From the NCBI GenBank assembly GCA_001870995.2, contig MLAV02000004.1:124001-188000 (forward strand): a stretch of 64,000 bases of DNA. Direction: 5' to 3'. Source of the stretch: Chitinophaga sp. CB10. GTDB lineage: Bacteria > Bacteroidota > Bacteroidia > Chitinophagales > Chitinophagaceae. Positions 43,470 to 54,200 of the stretch are shown one piece after another. How positions within the stretch are numbered: the stretch's first letter is position 1; each line of letters opens with the position of its first letter. The notes under the pieces are model-generated. The model did no database searches and was not told where the DNA came from. It saw only the letters and a program-made list of their open reading frames with translations. The position numbers and the translations under genes were made by a program.

Positions 43470-44864
43470 ATGAACAGAAACGCTTTATTCATTGCTCTTG
43501 GCATTTTTACCGGAAATGTAGTACTGGCAGGTAACGGTAACCCTGAAAAAAATAAATTGACGACAGTGGCTGGTAACGGCGATACGCAAAGGAATCAGCC
43601 TGCAGGCAATACCCCATTGGCTGGCAACGGCGCTCCCGGTACTTCCATCCCTGTCTATTCTTTCCCTGACAATCCTGTAGCCATCCGCCCTTTCAAAGCA
43701 CGCATCTCCGATAAGGACATCGCGGACCTGAAACAACGCATCAAAGCCACCCGCTGGCCCAGCAAAGAAACCGTGAAAGACCGCTCCCAGGGCGTGAACC
43801 TCGCGAAGTTCCAGGAGCTGGTGAAGTACTGGGAAACCCGGTACGATTGGCGGAAGGCAGAGGCCAAACTCAATGCGCTCCCGCAGTACATCACCAATAT
43901 TGACGGACTGGATATTCATTTCATACACGTCCGCTCCAAACATCCGAACGCCATGCCTATTATCATTACGCACGGCTGGCCCGGATCTGTATTTGAGCAA
44001 TTGAAAATTATAGGCCCTCTCACGGACCCTACGGCCTATGGTGGCAAAGCGGAAGATGCCTTTGACGTTGTCATCCCATCCATGCCGGGATACGGCTTCT
44101 CCGGCAAACCGACGGAAGCAGGCTGGGGGCCGGAACGCATCGGCAAAGCGTGGGACACGCTGATGCACCGCCTCGGCTATCATAAATACGTGTCACAGGG
44201 GGGCGACTGGGGCGCAGTCATCTCCGACGCCATGGGCCGGCAGGCGCCTAAAGGGTTGCTGGGCATCCATGTAAACATGCCGGCCACCGTTCCCGCGGAT
44301 ATCGCCAAAGCGTTGAAAGCCGGCGAACCGGCGCCAGCAGGCTTGTCCGACAAAGAAAGGAAAGCTTACGAATCCATGAACAGCCTGTACACCAAAGGCG
44401 GCGCATACGCCGGCATTATGGTGACCCGCCCGGAAACGATCGGTTTCAGCCTGGCGGACAGCCCCGCAGGACTGGCGGCATTCTACTTCGATAAGTTTAA
44501 CGACTGGACCTACAGCGGCGGCGATGCGGAAAAAGTACTGTCAAAAGATGATATGCTGGATGATATTACGTTGTACTGGTTGACCAATACCGGCGCCTCC
44601 TCTTCCCAACTCTACTGGGAGAACAACAATAATAATTTCAACGCCGTGGAGCAGCGCACCGCGGAGATCAAAGTGCCGGTAGCCATCACCGTATTCCCCG
44701 GGGAAATTTACCAGGCGCCGAAAACATGGGCGGAGAAAGCGTATCCAACCCTGAAATATTTTAATGAAGTAACGAAAGGCGGGCATTTTGCAGCATGGGA
44801 GGAACCACAGGTATTTGCAGCGGAATTAAGAGCGGCGTTTAGATCGTTGAGGAAGGATTTGTAA
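43470..44864 (+). CDS. Exported epoxide-hydrolase-family alpha/beta hydrolase
   Basis: A 464-residue protein. A signal peptide (MNRNALFIALGIFTGNVVLAG) is followed by a low-complexity linker with repeated AGNG units (residues about 20-58). An EHN epoxide-hydrolase N-terminal domain (IRPFKARISDKDIADLKQRI) precedes the alpha/beta hydrolase core: oxyanion HGWPGS, nucleophile in GGDWGAV (Asp246), and late histidine in KGGHFAAWEEP (His439). The family opens epoxides by an Asp-ester mechanism. Exported members are uncommon, and the substrate is unknown. It is the only plus-strand gene inside PUL 3, with its own promoter and terminator, so probably independent of the glycan genes. Confidence 0.87.
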   Translation: MNRNALFIALGIFTGNVVLAGNGNPEKNKLTTVAGNGDTQRNQPAGNTPLAGNGAPGTSIPVYSFPDNPVAIRPFKARISDKDIADLKQRIKATRWPSKETVKDRSQGVNLAKFQELVKYWETRYDWRKAEAKLNALPQYITNIDGLDIHFIHVRSKHPNAMPIIITHGWPGSVFEQLKIIGPLTDPTAYGGKAEDAFDVVIPSMPGYGFSGKPTEAGWGPERIGKAWDTLMHRLGYHKYVSQGGDWGAVISDAMGRQAPKGLLGIHVNMPATVPADIAKALKAGEPAPAGLSDKERKAYESMNSLYTKGGAYAGIMVTRPETIGFSLADSPAGLAAFYFDKFNDWTYSGGDAEKVLSKDDMLDDITLYWLTNTGASSSQLYWENNNNNFNAVEQRTAEIKVPVAITVFPGEIYQAPKTWAEKAYPTLKYFNEVTKGGHFAAWEEPQVFAAELRAAFRSLRKDL

Positions 44865-44883
44865 GGTTGGAATGAGTGAAAGG

Positions 44884-44908
44884 GCCCGCGGTGACGCGGG
44901 CTTTTTTT
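44884..44908 (+). terminator. Rho-independent terminator
   Basis: GCCCGCG (44884-44890) pairs with CGCGGGC (44895-44901) over a 4-base loop and is followed by seven T. It ends the epoxide-hydrolase-like transcript. Confidence 0.9.
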
Positions 44909-44987
44909 GTTACCGGGGGAACGGTGCAGTAACATGGCCTGCGTTTTTTATTACAAGGCCGCGCTTATTCCAACTTTTGTATAACCC

Positions 44988-45887
44988 TTACTTCCCAAAC
45001 GCCCGCTGCGCAAAGTAATACAAATTACTATCCCACTCCTTATTATCATGCCCATTCCCATCCACTCTCCAAACATGCGGGAAACCAATTTCACTAAGAT
45101 ACTGATGCACTTGCTCACTAATGCGGAAAAGCCCGTCCTTATCACCACAGCCTACCCACAGCAGCCGCAATTTCTTGCGCGCAGCGGCAATATCAGGTAT
45201 AAAAGCAACATCCGTGTACATACCGCCAAACGTATGCGTATTAGGCGCTGCGGAAAATCCACCCACATAGCCAAAAACATCCGGATGATACAACCCGATA
45301 TTAAACGATTGCCCTCCTCCCATCGACAAACCAGCCAGGGCTCTGTGAGCCGGGTCCGCCTTCGTGGCGTAATGCTGATCCACGTATGGAATAATGTCTT
45401 TTAACAAATCCTCTTCAAACGGCTTTCCATAACCTTCATAATTATCCGCTTTGCCGGAGCGGTTGGCCACTGCGGTATCCGTTACCGTTAGCCTGGTATC
45501 GCAGTTCGGGAACACGAGGATCACCGGGCGGATTTTACCGGCTGCAATGAGGTTGTCTATTACATTATCCGCCTGGCACCATTCCGTCCATTGGCGGTAA
45601 TCCTGCCCGAGGCCATGCAATAGATAAATCACGGGATACTTTTGCTTTGCGGAATAACCTGGCGGCGTGTACACGTTCATTTCCCTGCGGGTACCCAGCG
45701 TTTTGGAATCGTACTGCACCAAGGTCAGCTTTCCGTGGGGCGCCGTTGCGTGCTGCGCATTATACCCCTCCGGCGGATCAGGAAAGGCAGCCGTAGCAGC
45801 TGCCTTTCCTTCCGTATTACCTGTTTGCGCCTGGCTGAGTTCAGCGGAGAGCAGCAGCGCAACGATAATGAAATTTCGTTTTCTCAT
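44988..45887 (-). CDS. CE1/esterase-D-like secreted esterase
   Basis: A 299-residue exported alpha/beta hydrolase (signal peptide to about SQAQ). The catalytic elements are GLSMGGGQSF (Ser188), GCGDKDGLF (acid) and NGHDNKEW (His280), with the oxyanion region YLLHGLGQDYRQW. It resembles feruloyl/acetyl-xylan esterases of the CE1 group and their relatives in plant-glycan loci. It probably removes acetyl or feruloyl groups from imported glycan. It follows the GH3 gene by 11 bases and is the last gene of the continuous PUL 3 operon. Acyl specificity cannot be told. Confidence 0.87.
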   Translation of the reverse strand: MRKRNFIIVALLLSAELSQAQTGNTEGKAAATAAFPDPPEGYNAQHATAPHGKLTLVQYDSKTLGTRREMNVYTPPGYSAKQKYPVIYLLHGLGQDYRQWTEWCQADNVIDNLIAAGKIRPVILVFPNCDTRLTVTDTAVANRSGKADNYEGYGKPFEEDLLKDIIPYVDQHYATKADPAHRALAGLSMGGGQSFNIGLYHPDVFGYVGGFSAAPNTHTFGGMYTDVAFIPDIAAARKKLRLLWVGCGDKDGLFRISEQVHQYLSEIGFPHVWRVDGNGHDNKEWDSNLYYFAQRAFGK

Positions 45888-45898
45888 GGTGATATGCC

Positions 45899-48082
45899 TT
45901 ATTTAACCGCAATACTTACGGATGAAACCATATTGCGGGATGAATTACCGATTTGTAACAGGAAGTCGCCCGCCTCTACATTCCAGGCTTTCCTGCTTTC
46001 GTCGTAAAATGCCAGGTCGGCTACTTTCACCTTTAATTCCACCGTCTTCGCTTCCCCTGGTTGCAGGTACACCTTGGCGAAATCCTTCAGCTCTTTTTCA
46101 GGGCGCAGCACTGTACATACCGGGTCGCTGGCATACAACTGCACTACTTCTGCGCCGGCGCGGGCGCCGGTATTTTTTATGGTGCATTTTGCGAAGATGG
46201 TATCGCCGCTGTTGTACTGTTTCCGGTTAGTTGTAAAGCCATCTATGGAAAATTCCGTATAGGATAAACCGTAGCCAAATGGAAATTGCGGGGTAATTTT
46301 CTTCGTATCAAACCAGCGGTATCCCACCAGGATATCTTCTTCATAATTGACCTCCAGCTCTCTTCCCGGGAAGTTGCCCAGGGCATGCGCCGGCGACTGA
46401 TCCAGGGAAACAGGCAGGGTAAACGGTAATTTGCCGGAAGGATTCACTTTGCCACTGAGGAGGTCAGCTACTACGTTCCCTGCTTCCATACCGCCGTACC
46501 AGGACCATAATATAGCCGGTACGCGTTGCACAATACCGGATAATTTTACCGGGGAGCCGGCAATGATCACCACTACGGTTTTAGGGTTGGCCTTTGCAAC
46601 TTCGCGGATCAAGACCTCCTGGCCATACGGCAGGTCCATATGCTGCTTATCGAAGGATTCGGTGTCGAAATCATGGTTGAGTCCTCCCACGATAACTACT
46701 ACATCAGCAGCTTTTGCCACTTTAACCGCTTCATCAATCAGTTTCCAATCCACTTTATCCGCGGTTAACTGGCCGGTATTGTTGCCTTCCTTAAATGTAG
46801 AAGTTTTTTCATAGCCTTGTGCAAAGTTAATTTGCACGTTTGCGCCGAATTTTTTCCGGATCGCTTCCAGCGGCGTGATTTCGTACAAGGCTTTGATCTC
46901 GGAGCTAAGGCCACCATTGCAGTGCTTTCTGGTAGCATTGTCGCCGATGACGGCAACGGATTTTATTTTACTGAAATCAATGGGCAGTAAATGGCCTTCG
47001 TTCTGTAACAGCACTGCCGCTTCCGCCGCATCGTTGTATGCCGCCTGCTGATGTTCCGGCGTATTCATAGCGCCTTTGGCCCGGTTATTCTCTTCAAACA
47101 TTTTCGTTGCCATCATCACGCGGAGTACGTTGGCTACTTTTTCATCCACCACCGCCATTGGCACTTTCCCTTCCTTTACTGCGCTGATCAAAGGATCGGC
47201 AAAATACCACTGGTTATAATCCGCTTTATCCGTCCCCATTTCCAGGTCCAGGCCTGCCATAGCCGCTTTGACGGTGGAATGCGCGGCTGCCCAGTCGGTC
47301 ATTAACACGCCTTTGAATCCAAACTCTTTGCGGAGGATATCGCGGTTGAGATAGATATTTTCAGAACACCAGTCGCCCCGGAATTTATTATAGGCCGCCA
47401 TAACGGTATAGGCGCCGCCTTCCGTTATCGCCGCTTTAAATCCAGGCAGGTAAATCTCCCGCAGGGCTCTTTCGCTCATGTGTACATTCACGGAATCCCG
47501 GTGGGTTTCCTGGTTATTGGCCAGCCAGTGTTTAACGCTGGCCGCTACATCTTTGGATTGCAGTCCTTTGATGTAGGCAACGGCCATCTTAGAGATCAGC
47601 AGGGGATCTTCGCTCAGGTACTCAAAATTCCTTCCGCAGAGCGGGGAGCGGATGATGTTGATGCCGGGGCCGAGCAATACATCCTTCTTTCGGAAACGTG
47701 CTTCCTCTCCGAGTACAATCCCGCGGCGGTAGGCCAGCTCCGGGTTCCAGGTGGCCGCCAGGGCGGTTCCCGGCGGAAAGCAGGTGGCGGAATCGTTCGT
47801 CCACCCGGCATAAGCCCAATCATGCCGGTTTATTTCGGCGCGTACGCCATGCGGACCATCGCTCAACGCCCATTCCTTTATGCCCAATCGCCCGATGCCT
47901 GCTACATAGAATTTGGAATTACCATGCAGGAGGCTCACTTTTTCTGCCAGCGTCATCTGCCGGATCAGGGATTGGATCTTCTTTTCCTGGTTACTATTCA
48001 CTGCGGACAATTGCGCCTTTACAGTACTTCCGATCAAAAGGCCTGTCATGCACAGCACAATTTGCCTGACGATTATTTTCAT
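45899..48082 (-). CDS. GH3 beta-glucosidase
   Basis: A 727-residue secreted enzyme. Signal peptide to about TVKAQ (residue 24). The N-terminal barrel has IQSLIRQMTLAEKVSLLHGN, ALSDGPHGVRAEI, SVKHWLANNQE and the nucleophile strand GVLMTDWAAAHS (Asp at about 262). The alpha/beta sandwich domain has VAVIGDNATRKHCNGG and VVVIVGGLNHDFDTESFDKQ, and the C-terminal fibronectin-III-like domain has CTIKNTGARAGAEVVQLYAS. GH3 enzymes release terminal beta-glucose or beta-xylose; here trimming of the glucan backbone is the likely job. The leader contains CACGTAAAAATGAAA, a distant version of the start block seen before the GH31 gene. Confidence 0.93.
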   Translation of the reverse strand: MKIIVRQIVLCMTGLLIGSTVKAQLSAVNSNQEKKIQSLIRQMTLAEKVSLLHGNSKFYVAGIGRLGIKEWALSDGPHGVRAEINRHDWAYAGWTNDSATCFPPGTALAATWNPELAYRRGIVLGEEARFRKKDVLLGPGINIIRSPLCGRNFEYLSEDPLLISKMAVAYIKGLQSKDVAASVKHWLANNQETHRDSVNVHMSERALREIYLPGFKAAITEGGAYTVMAAYNKFRGDWCSENIYLNRDILRKEFGFKGVLMTDWAAAHSTVKAAMAGLDLEMGTDKADYNQWYFADPLISAVKEGKVPMAVVDEKVANVLRVMMATKMFEENNRAKGAMNTPEHQQAAYNDAAEAAVLLQNEGHLLPIDFSKIKSVAVIGDNATRKHCNGGLSSEIKALYEITPLEAIRKKFGANVQINFAQGYEKTSTFKEGNNTGQLTADKVDWKLIDEAVKVAKAADVVVIVGGLNHDFDTESFDKQHMDLPYGQEVLIREVAKANPKTVVVIIAGSPVKLSGIVQRVPAILWSWYGGMEAGNVVADLLSGKVNPSGKLPFTLPVSLDQSPAHALGNFPGRELEVNYEEDILVGYRWFDTKKITPQFPFGYGLSYTEFSIDGFTTNRKQYNSGDTIFAKCTIKNTGARAGAEVVQLYASDPVCTVLRPEKELKDFAKVYLQPGEAKTVELKVKVADLAFYDESRKAWNVEAGDFLLQIGNSSRNMVSSVSIAVK

Positions 48083-48134
48083 TTTTACGTGTAATATGAG
48101 TGTGTTTACATAAATGGGTTACGGCGGCCGGTAA

Positions 48135-49583
48135 TTAATTCCCTCCGGCCAGCAGCGCGTTAATTGTACGTTGGTCCAACACCGTGTTATTCCGCCTGTC
48201 CAGCGCGCCGCCGGTATCCCAGTAGAAAGGTTTCACGCCGTTGGCAACAGCGGCCCTGGTTACATAGGTCAGCCAGTAGTCCACCGCATCGTTATGCGTA
48301 GCCAGGTCCTTAGGCACATACTTACTTTTATCGCGCCTGTAAGCGCCGTATTCGCCCAGGATTACAGGAATCTGTTTGTCGGTGAACTGGGTTTTCATTT
48401 TCGCAAAGAGCCGGTCTACTTCGCTTTCTTCGCCCCAGGTAGCATTCCTCTCGGGCTCAATGGTGGAATGATGGCCGGCGCCCCAGTAGTAAAACATTTT
48501 GCCCCAGGAAGCGTCGCCATCGAGCAACAGGCAGAACTGGGAAGGCGTGTAATAATGCACCTCCACCATCAACCGGTCTTTGACGGCATCGGTAGGCAGG
48601 GAGGTCATCAGCACGCTGGTTTTTTCGATATCAGTAGCAGGCCCCTGGATGATGAGTACCCGGTAGCTGTTGCGGCCGCCGGTGGAGCGTACGGCATTAA
48701 TAAAAGTCTGGTGATAGCTTTTGAGGATCTCCATTTTTTCCGCATTGTCTACCGGCGGCTCATTGGCGCTGGCAAACATCAGGTGTTCATCAAAATCCCG
48801 CATGGTGGTGGCTATCTGTTCCCAGAAGGCTTTTTGCTTTGCGTTTACCTCATCCTGTTTGGCTTTGGTGATATTATCGTCCAGCCAGCCTCCATCCCAG
48901 TGGATGTTGAGCATCACATACATGTCGTTGTTGACGCAATACTGTACGACCTGTTTTACCCGCTCCAACCAGGCGTCCTGTATTTTCCCGGTCGTTTTAT
49001 CAGCATGCTGGTTCCAGGAGCATGGGAGCCTGATGGCGTTAAAGCCCTGTTGCTTTACGCCCTGGATATAGCTTTCGCTGATGAGCGGATTGCCCCAGGC
49101 GGTTTCCCCGCCTATGGCTTCCAGGGTGTTGCCGATGTTCCAGCCGAGTTTGAACTTAGCGGCCAGCTGTACGGCATTGCTTTGCATGCCGGTAGCATCT
49201 GCTGGCTTCGGAGAGGTGTTGTAGTTCGGGTAGCGACTACTGCCCTGGCTTACGCTGATCCGGCGTACCTGGCTGTTGCCGGCATTGACCTGGAGTATAG
49301 CCGTGCGCGTTGCGCCGGTGGTATTAGCCGCGGCGGACAGGCGAATGCTGGCCTCGCCGCTTTTACCCGTGGCCTGGCTGGCCTGCAGCCAGGAAGCGGT
49401 ATTGGTAATATCCCAGTCTACATTACTGGATATGGTTACATCGGCATTGCCCCCTTCAGGCTGGAATGTTATTTCAGCTAAGGAAACGGACAAGGTGGGC
49501 GTAACGGTACTCTTTTTACCACAGGCACTGGTCACTGCGAAAAGTAAGAGTACAAGGATAGATAAGCTCCTGTTGATATTCAT
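48135..49583 (-). CDS. GH5 endo-glucanase lipoprotein with BACON domain (endo-xyloglucanase type)
   Basis: A 482-residue outer-membrane lipoprotein (lipobox VTSAC, Cys21). A BACON domain occupies about 30-112 (AEITFQPEGGNADVTISSNV, WLQASQATGKSGEAS). The GH5 barrel follows: KFKLGWNIGNTLEAIGGETA, GFNAIRLPCSWNQH, the acid/base region MFASANEPPVDN (Glu275) and the nucleophile region PVILGEYGAYRR (Glu411). The BACON-GH5 layout and the WNIGNTLEA block match GH5 subfamily 4 enzymes such as the surface endo-xyloglucanase of Bacteroides ovatus. It would make the first backbone cut outside the cell. A purine-rich GGGAG before the start is an unusually good ribosome site for this phylum. Confidence 0.92.
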   Translation of the reverse strand: MNINRSLSILVLLLFAVTSACGKKSTVTPTLSVSLAEITFQPEGGNADVTISSNVDWDITNTASWLQASQATGKSGEASIRLSAAANTTGATRTAILQVNAGNSQVRRISVSQGSSRYPNYNTSPKPADATGMQSNAVQLAAKFKLGWNIGNTLEAIGGETAWGNPLISESYIQGVKQQGFNAIRLPCSWNQHADKTTGKIQDAWLERVKQVVQYCVNNDMYVMLNIHWDGGWLDDNITKAKQDEVNAKQKAFWEQIATTMRDFDEHLMFASANEPPVDNAEKMEILKSYHQTFINAVRSTGGRNSYRVLIIQGPATDIEKTSVLMTSLPTDAVKDRLMVEVHYYTPSQFCLLLDGDASWGKMFYYWGAGHHSTIEPERNATWGEESEVDRLFAKMKTQFTDKQIPVILGEYGAYRRDKSKYVPKDLATHNDAVDYWLTYVTRAAVANGVKPFYWDTGGALDRRNNTVLDQRTINALLAGGN

Positions 49584-49687
49584 ATCTCCCTAAAAATTTT
49601 AAAACTTACCGGGTAATAATGGAATTGGCGCAGCTCAGCAAAGCCTTACTACGCCATATCCCAGCTTAATAATAAATTGACAGCCTG

Positions 49688-51280
49688 TTACCAGCCTGCG
49701 TTTTGCTTCAACACGTTATTGGATAAAGTGATCTGCGAATAAGGTATTTGCACCAGGCCTTTAGTTTCCTGAATTTTGGCGGCGGTAATAGTTTTGGTCG
49801 TATTTACGCCACCATTCTGCACTGTAGTGGTTTCAGCAATTGCGGCTGCGGCTGCGTTTATGCCTTGCCGTAGTAAGTCCCAGTAGCGGATACCTTCGGC
49901 TGCAAATTCCAGTCTTCTTTCGTTCAGGATATTTTCCCTGGTTACCGGCGTTTGTACAAAAGCAGCGCCATAGGCCCTTCTGCGTACCTGGTCAAAATAA
50001 TCCTGCGCGCCGGCAGCGCCCAGCTCGGCCGCCATCAGCAATACATCCGCATACCGGATGGAAACATAATCCTGGTACTGGCTGATCATGAAGCTGGCGC
50101 CTCCCATTTTTTCAGCCAGGCTTCTGCCGGCTTCATCTGCCATGGGCGTGTATTTCTTGATAGTATAGCCGGTGTACTCCCGCTGATCTTTAATATTTTG
50201 GAAGTCCAGGTGCTCATCGGCGAAAGATATGATGGAAGCGCTCTTCCGGGAATCATTGGCATCAAAGGCGTTCCAGAGCTTCGGGTTGACGGTGGCGCCG
50301 CCCCAGCCCATGCCATACGGGTAGATGCTTTGAATGCGGATGCCGAACATCACCATCCAGGTGTTACCGTCCACGTTGCCGTTCCAGTCGCCCGTAAAGG
50401 TGTACTTGATGGCGAAGACGGTTTCCTTATTATCCTCCCCTACATAATTATTCAGGGAAGCTGCGGGCCAGAGGTTGGCAAACTTGTCTACCAGGCCAAA
50501 GCCGCCGTTGCTGATGACATCTTCCAGGTAAGCCAGCGCCTGAGGTTTGGTGACTTCACCCACCAGGTCAGGCTTGCCGTAGTAACCGGTATAGTACAGG
50601 AATACGCGGCCGAGCAATGCTTCCGCGGCCCATTTGGTGACGCGGCCACGTGTGGATGGATCCTGGCTGCCGTAGCTGGTACCGGCAAGGTTAGCGGCGG
50701 CAAACTTCAAATCTTCCGCGATCAGTTTGTACACGCTGTCCGGATTGGCCTGCGGCACGTTGGCGGTGGTCGGGGTGGTGATCAATGGGATATTGCCCCA
50801 TAACCTTACCATATCAAAGTAGCAGTAAGCCCTGATGAACCTTGTTTCTGCCTCATAAGTATTTCGCAGGGTAGTATTGCCTTTCCAGTCAATACCATTC
50901 ATATGCGTCAGCAACATATTGGCGCGGTAGATCGCTTTATAATAAAGCGCCCATGAGTCGCCGAACATATCCTGATCGGAAGGAGAACGGAGTTTATCAA
51001 ATTCATCCATCATCTGGTAGCCAAATCCGTCCGCATTACCGGTAGCGCCAAATGCCTCGTCGGACATGATGGTGGAGGCCACGGGAAACGCTACCCCGCC
51101 GGACCATACACGTTGCAACCCGTCATAAACGCCTACCAGCGCCTTCCAGGCATCGCCCTGCGTTTTATAGAAGTTCTGCTCTGTAGCGGAGGTCACATCC
51201 TCCGTATCCAGGAAGTCCTTGGAACAGGCGCCCAGGGATATCAATGCAGCGAGCAGTATATATAATTTTATGTTTTTCAT
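49688..51280 (-). CDS. SusD/RagB-family lipoprotein (PUL 3)
   Basis: A 530-residue lipoprotein (lipobox SLGAC, Cys19). SusD signatures are SKDFLDTEDVTSATEQNFYK, AETRFIRAYCYFDMVRLWGN, YADVLLMAAELGAAGAQDYF and the end region RRLEFAAEGIRYWDLLRQGI, closing NVLKQNAGW. It captures oligosaccharide for the SusC barrel encoded 17 bases upstream. Unlike PUL 2, no separate SGBP gene follows; the surface GH5 comes next, 104 bases on. Confidence 0.95.
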   Translation of the reverse strand: MKNIKLYILLAALISLGACSKDFLDTEDVTSATEQNFYKTQGDAWKALVGVYDGLQRVWSGGVAFPVASTIMSDEAFGATGNADGFGYQMMDEFDKLRSPSDQDMFGDSWALYYKAIYRANMLLTHMNGIDWKGNTTLRNTYEAETRFIRAYCYFDMVRLWGNIPLITTPTTANVPQANPDSVYKLIAEDLKFAAANLAGTSYGSQDPSTRGRVTKWAAEALLGRVFLYYTGYYGKPDLVGEVTKPQALAYLEDVISNGGFGLVDKFANLWPAASLNNYVGEDNKETVFAIKYTFTGDWNGNVDGNTWMVMFGIRIQSIYPYGMGWGGATVNPKLWNAFDANDSRKSASIISFADEHLDFQNIKDQREYTGYTIKKYTPMADEAGRSLAEKMGGASFMISQYQDYVSIRYADVLLMAAELGAAGAQDYFDQVRRRAYGAAFVQTPVTRENILNERRLEFAAEGIRYWDLLRQGINAAAAAIAETTTVQNGGVNTTKTITAAKIQETKGLVQIPYSQITLSNNVLKQNAGW

Positions 51281-51297
51281 CGTCTGATCATTTTGAA

Positions 51298-54200
51298 TTA
51301 AAAACGGATGTTTGCACCTGCCATAAACGTTCTCGGACGAGGGTAGTAACCTAAGTCCACACCGGACGAAAAGCCTTCATTATAGCCCACTTCAGGATCC
51401 ATTCCTTTATACCTGGTGATGGTGAAAGCGTTTTGAACGGAAGCATATAACCGCAACCTGCTCAGGTAGCTTTTCTTCAGCAGTGCGGAGAAGTCGTACC
51501 CTAACGTGATGTTGTTGATGCGCAGGTAGTTGCCGCTGTAGATGTACAGGTCGGAGAACTGGGCGTAGTTCGCGCCGTCTTCCGTTACGCGGGGAATCCT
51601 GTTGGAAGTGCCCGGTCCATGCCAGCGTTGCAGTATCTCCGTGGTGTAGTTGGCAAAGCCGCCGGGGCCCCTGTAGGATTGTACCAGCTGGTTGCCGGAT
51701 ACGCCGGAAGCCTGCACCTGGAAGTCGAAGCCTTTGTAACCGAGAGAAATATTGAAGCCGTAGGTGAAGTCCGGATTAGGATCACCGATGTTGGTTTTAT
51801 CGTTCGCGTCGATCACGCCATCCCCGTTCAAATCCTGGTAGCGTACATCGCCTGGTTTTGCGTTAGGCTGGATAGGCGCGCCGGTTTTACCTTTGTAGGC
51901 CAGCACTTCTTCCGCTGTCTGGAAGATACCGTCTGTTTTATATCCCCAGAAATAACCCACCGGCTCGCCGTTTGCAGCGCGATAGAATTCGCCGGCATTG
52001 TTAAACAATACGTTGGTATTGCCGTGCAGCACATGGTCGTTGGTAGGAATATTTCCAATCCTGTTCTTGTTATATGCGCCGTTCACTCCAATAGAATAGC
52101 GGAAATTTTTGCCGATGTTATTACTGTAATTCAGTGCCAGCTCCACACCGGTATTCTTCACATCTCCACCATTGATCAGCGGTGCATCCGCTCCGCCGGT
52201 GGCCAGGATAGGTACGGTGATCAGCCAGTCTTTCGTTTGCTTCACGTAATAATCGAACACTACGCTCAGGCGTTGGAACAGGGTAGCGTCGAAACCGATA
52301 TTCGTCTGTTCGGAAGTTTCCCATTTAACATTGGGGTTGGCGATGCGGTTAGGATAAGCGCCCTGCGTATTGGCGCCTTCCACCGGGCCGAAGATGTAGG
52401 AAGTATTGCTGAAACTGATGGGCGATAAAAACTGGTAGGGTACTACGTTCTGGTTGCCCACCTGGCCCCAGGTACCGCGTAATTTCAGGAAGTTCAGCCA
52501 TTGGATGCCCTGCATGAAATTCTCCCTGGTCAGCACCCATCCTGCGGATACAGACGGGAAGTAACCCCAGCGGTTATCCGGTGCAAAATTGGAAGAGCCA
52601 TCCGCGCGGAAGGTGAGGTTCAGGATATATTTTTCCTGGAAGTCGTATTGCAACCTGCCGAAGTAAGAGAGCAGCGCGCTTTCCGTAGGTCCGCCGCCGA
52701 GGCTCATATAAGGCGCGCCCCTGTTCACATTTTGCGCAACGGACAAGTAGGCATGACGCAGGTCAGCCACGCGCAGGTCCCAGTTACTACCCCTCATGTC
52801 TACCGTTTTCTTTTTCAGGGAAGAGCTACCGGCCATGATGCTGAAATGGTGATCATCCTTGATATTGAAATCGTAGCTGAGTTGGTTATCAAACTGAATG
52901 GTACGTCCGTTACCCATTGCCTGGCTCACTTTTGCCGTATCGTTAAAGGAGTAGATAGACAGATGATACACCGGCGTATAGCCATGGCTTTGGTTAGAGT
53001 AGTAATTGATGCCGATGCTGGAACGGTATTTCAACCCTTTTACCGGTTCCACCTGGAGGTACACATCTCCGAATAAACCCTGGTTGCTATTGCGGTTACG
53101 GGTAGTGTAATCCATTACAGCGTAGGGGTTTGCTTCCCCGTTGTTCCAGGACTGGTCAGGCTTTCCGGGATACCATCCCTTCTTGTCGCTGCTATAGTAG
53201 CTGCCATCCGTATCATACATTGGCAGGAACGGGCTGGTAGTGAAAGCACTGCGCAGGGTATTATTGTACAGGCCATCCACGAGGATGCCGTGGTTATTCT
53301 GGTAATTGAAGGTAAGGTGCTCTCCTATCTTCACATAATTCTCGTATAAGTTATGCTCGGAATTGATGCGGAAGTTATAACGGTCGAAATAAGACATATC
53401 GGAGCCGCCCACAATACCACCCTGGCTGGTATAACCGAGGGAAAGGGAGTAGATGGAATTGGCTCCGCCTCCCTGCACACCCAGTACGTAGTTTTGCGTA
53501 GGCACGTTACTTTTAAACATCTGATCCAGCCAGTTGGTGTTTACCGGCAGATTATTCACGACGTCGTCACTGAAGTAAGGCGCTTTACCGGAGTTCACGG
53601 CCGCTTCGTTAATGATCATTGCGTACTCTTTGGCGTCGAGCAGGGCGGTTTTGCGGGGCGCCTGCTGCAGGCCATAAAACGCATCCAGGGTTACCTGCGG
53701 CTTCTGGTTAATCTTACCTGTCCTGGTAGTAACGAGGATCACGCCGTTTGCCGCCTGGGAGCCGTAGATCGCTGCGGATGCGGCATCTTTCAGGATGTCG
53801 ATGGAGGCGATATCAGCGGGGTTCAGGTAGGAGATATCACCTGTTTGCACTCCATCTACGATATACAGCGGCGAAAAGTTACCCACCGTACCTTTACCGC
53901 GGATCACGACGTTCATGCCTGATCCTGGCTGGCCGGAGTAGGAAGTGAGCTGCACGCCGGCAGCCTGCCCCTGCAATGCCTGCAAGGCGGTGGTTGTATT
54001 TTGCTTTTGGATGTCCTCTCCTTTCACCTGCAGGTTAGCGCCGGTAACGAGCTTTTTCTTCTGCACGCCATAGCCGATCACCACCACATTTTCCAGTTGG
54101 CTTTCCGCATCCTGCAATTGAATCTTCAGATCGTTGGAGGTCACTTTCACCTCTTTGGGAACAAAGCCAACAGAGGTAATAACAAGGACGTCCCCGTTAG

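Noticed and set aside
48171..49481. 436-codon plus-strand frame
   Set aside because: Antisense shadow of the GH5-BACON gene; no recognisable start context or domain.
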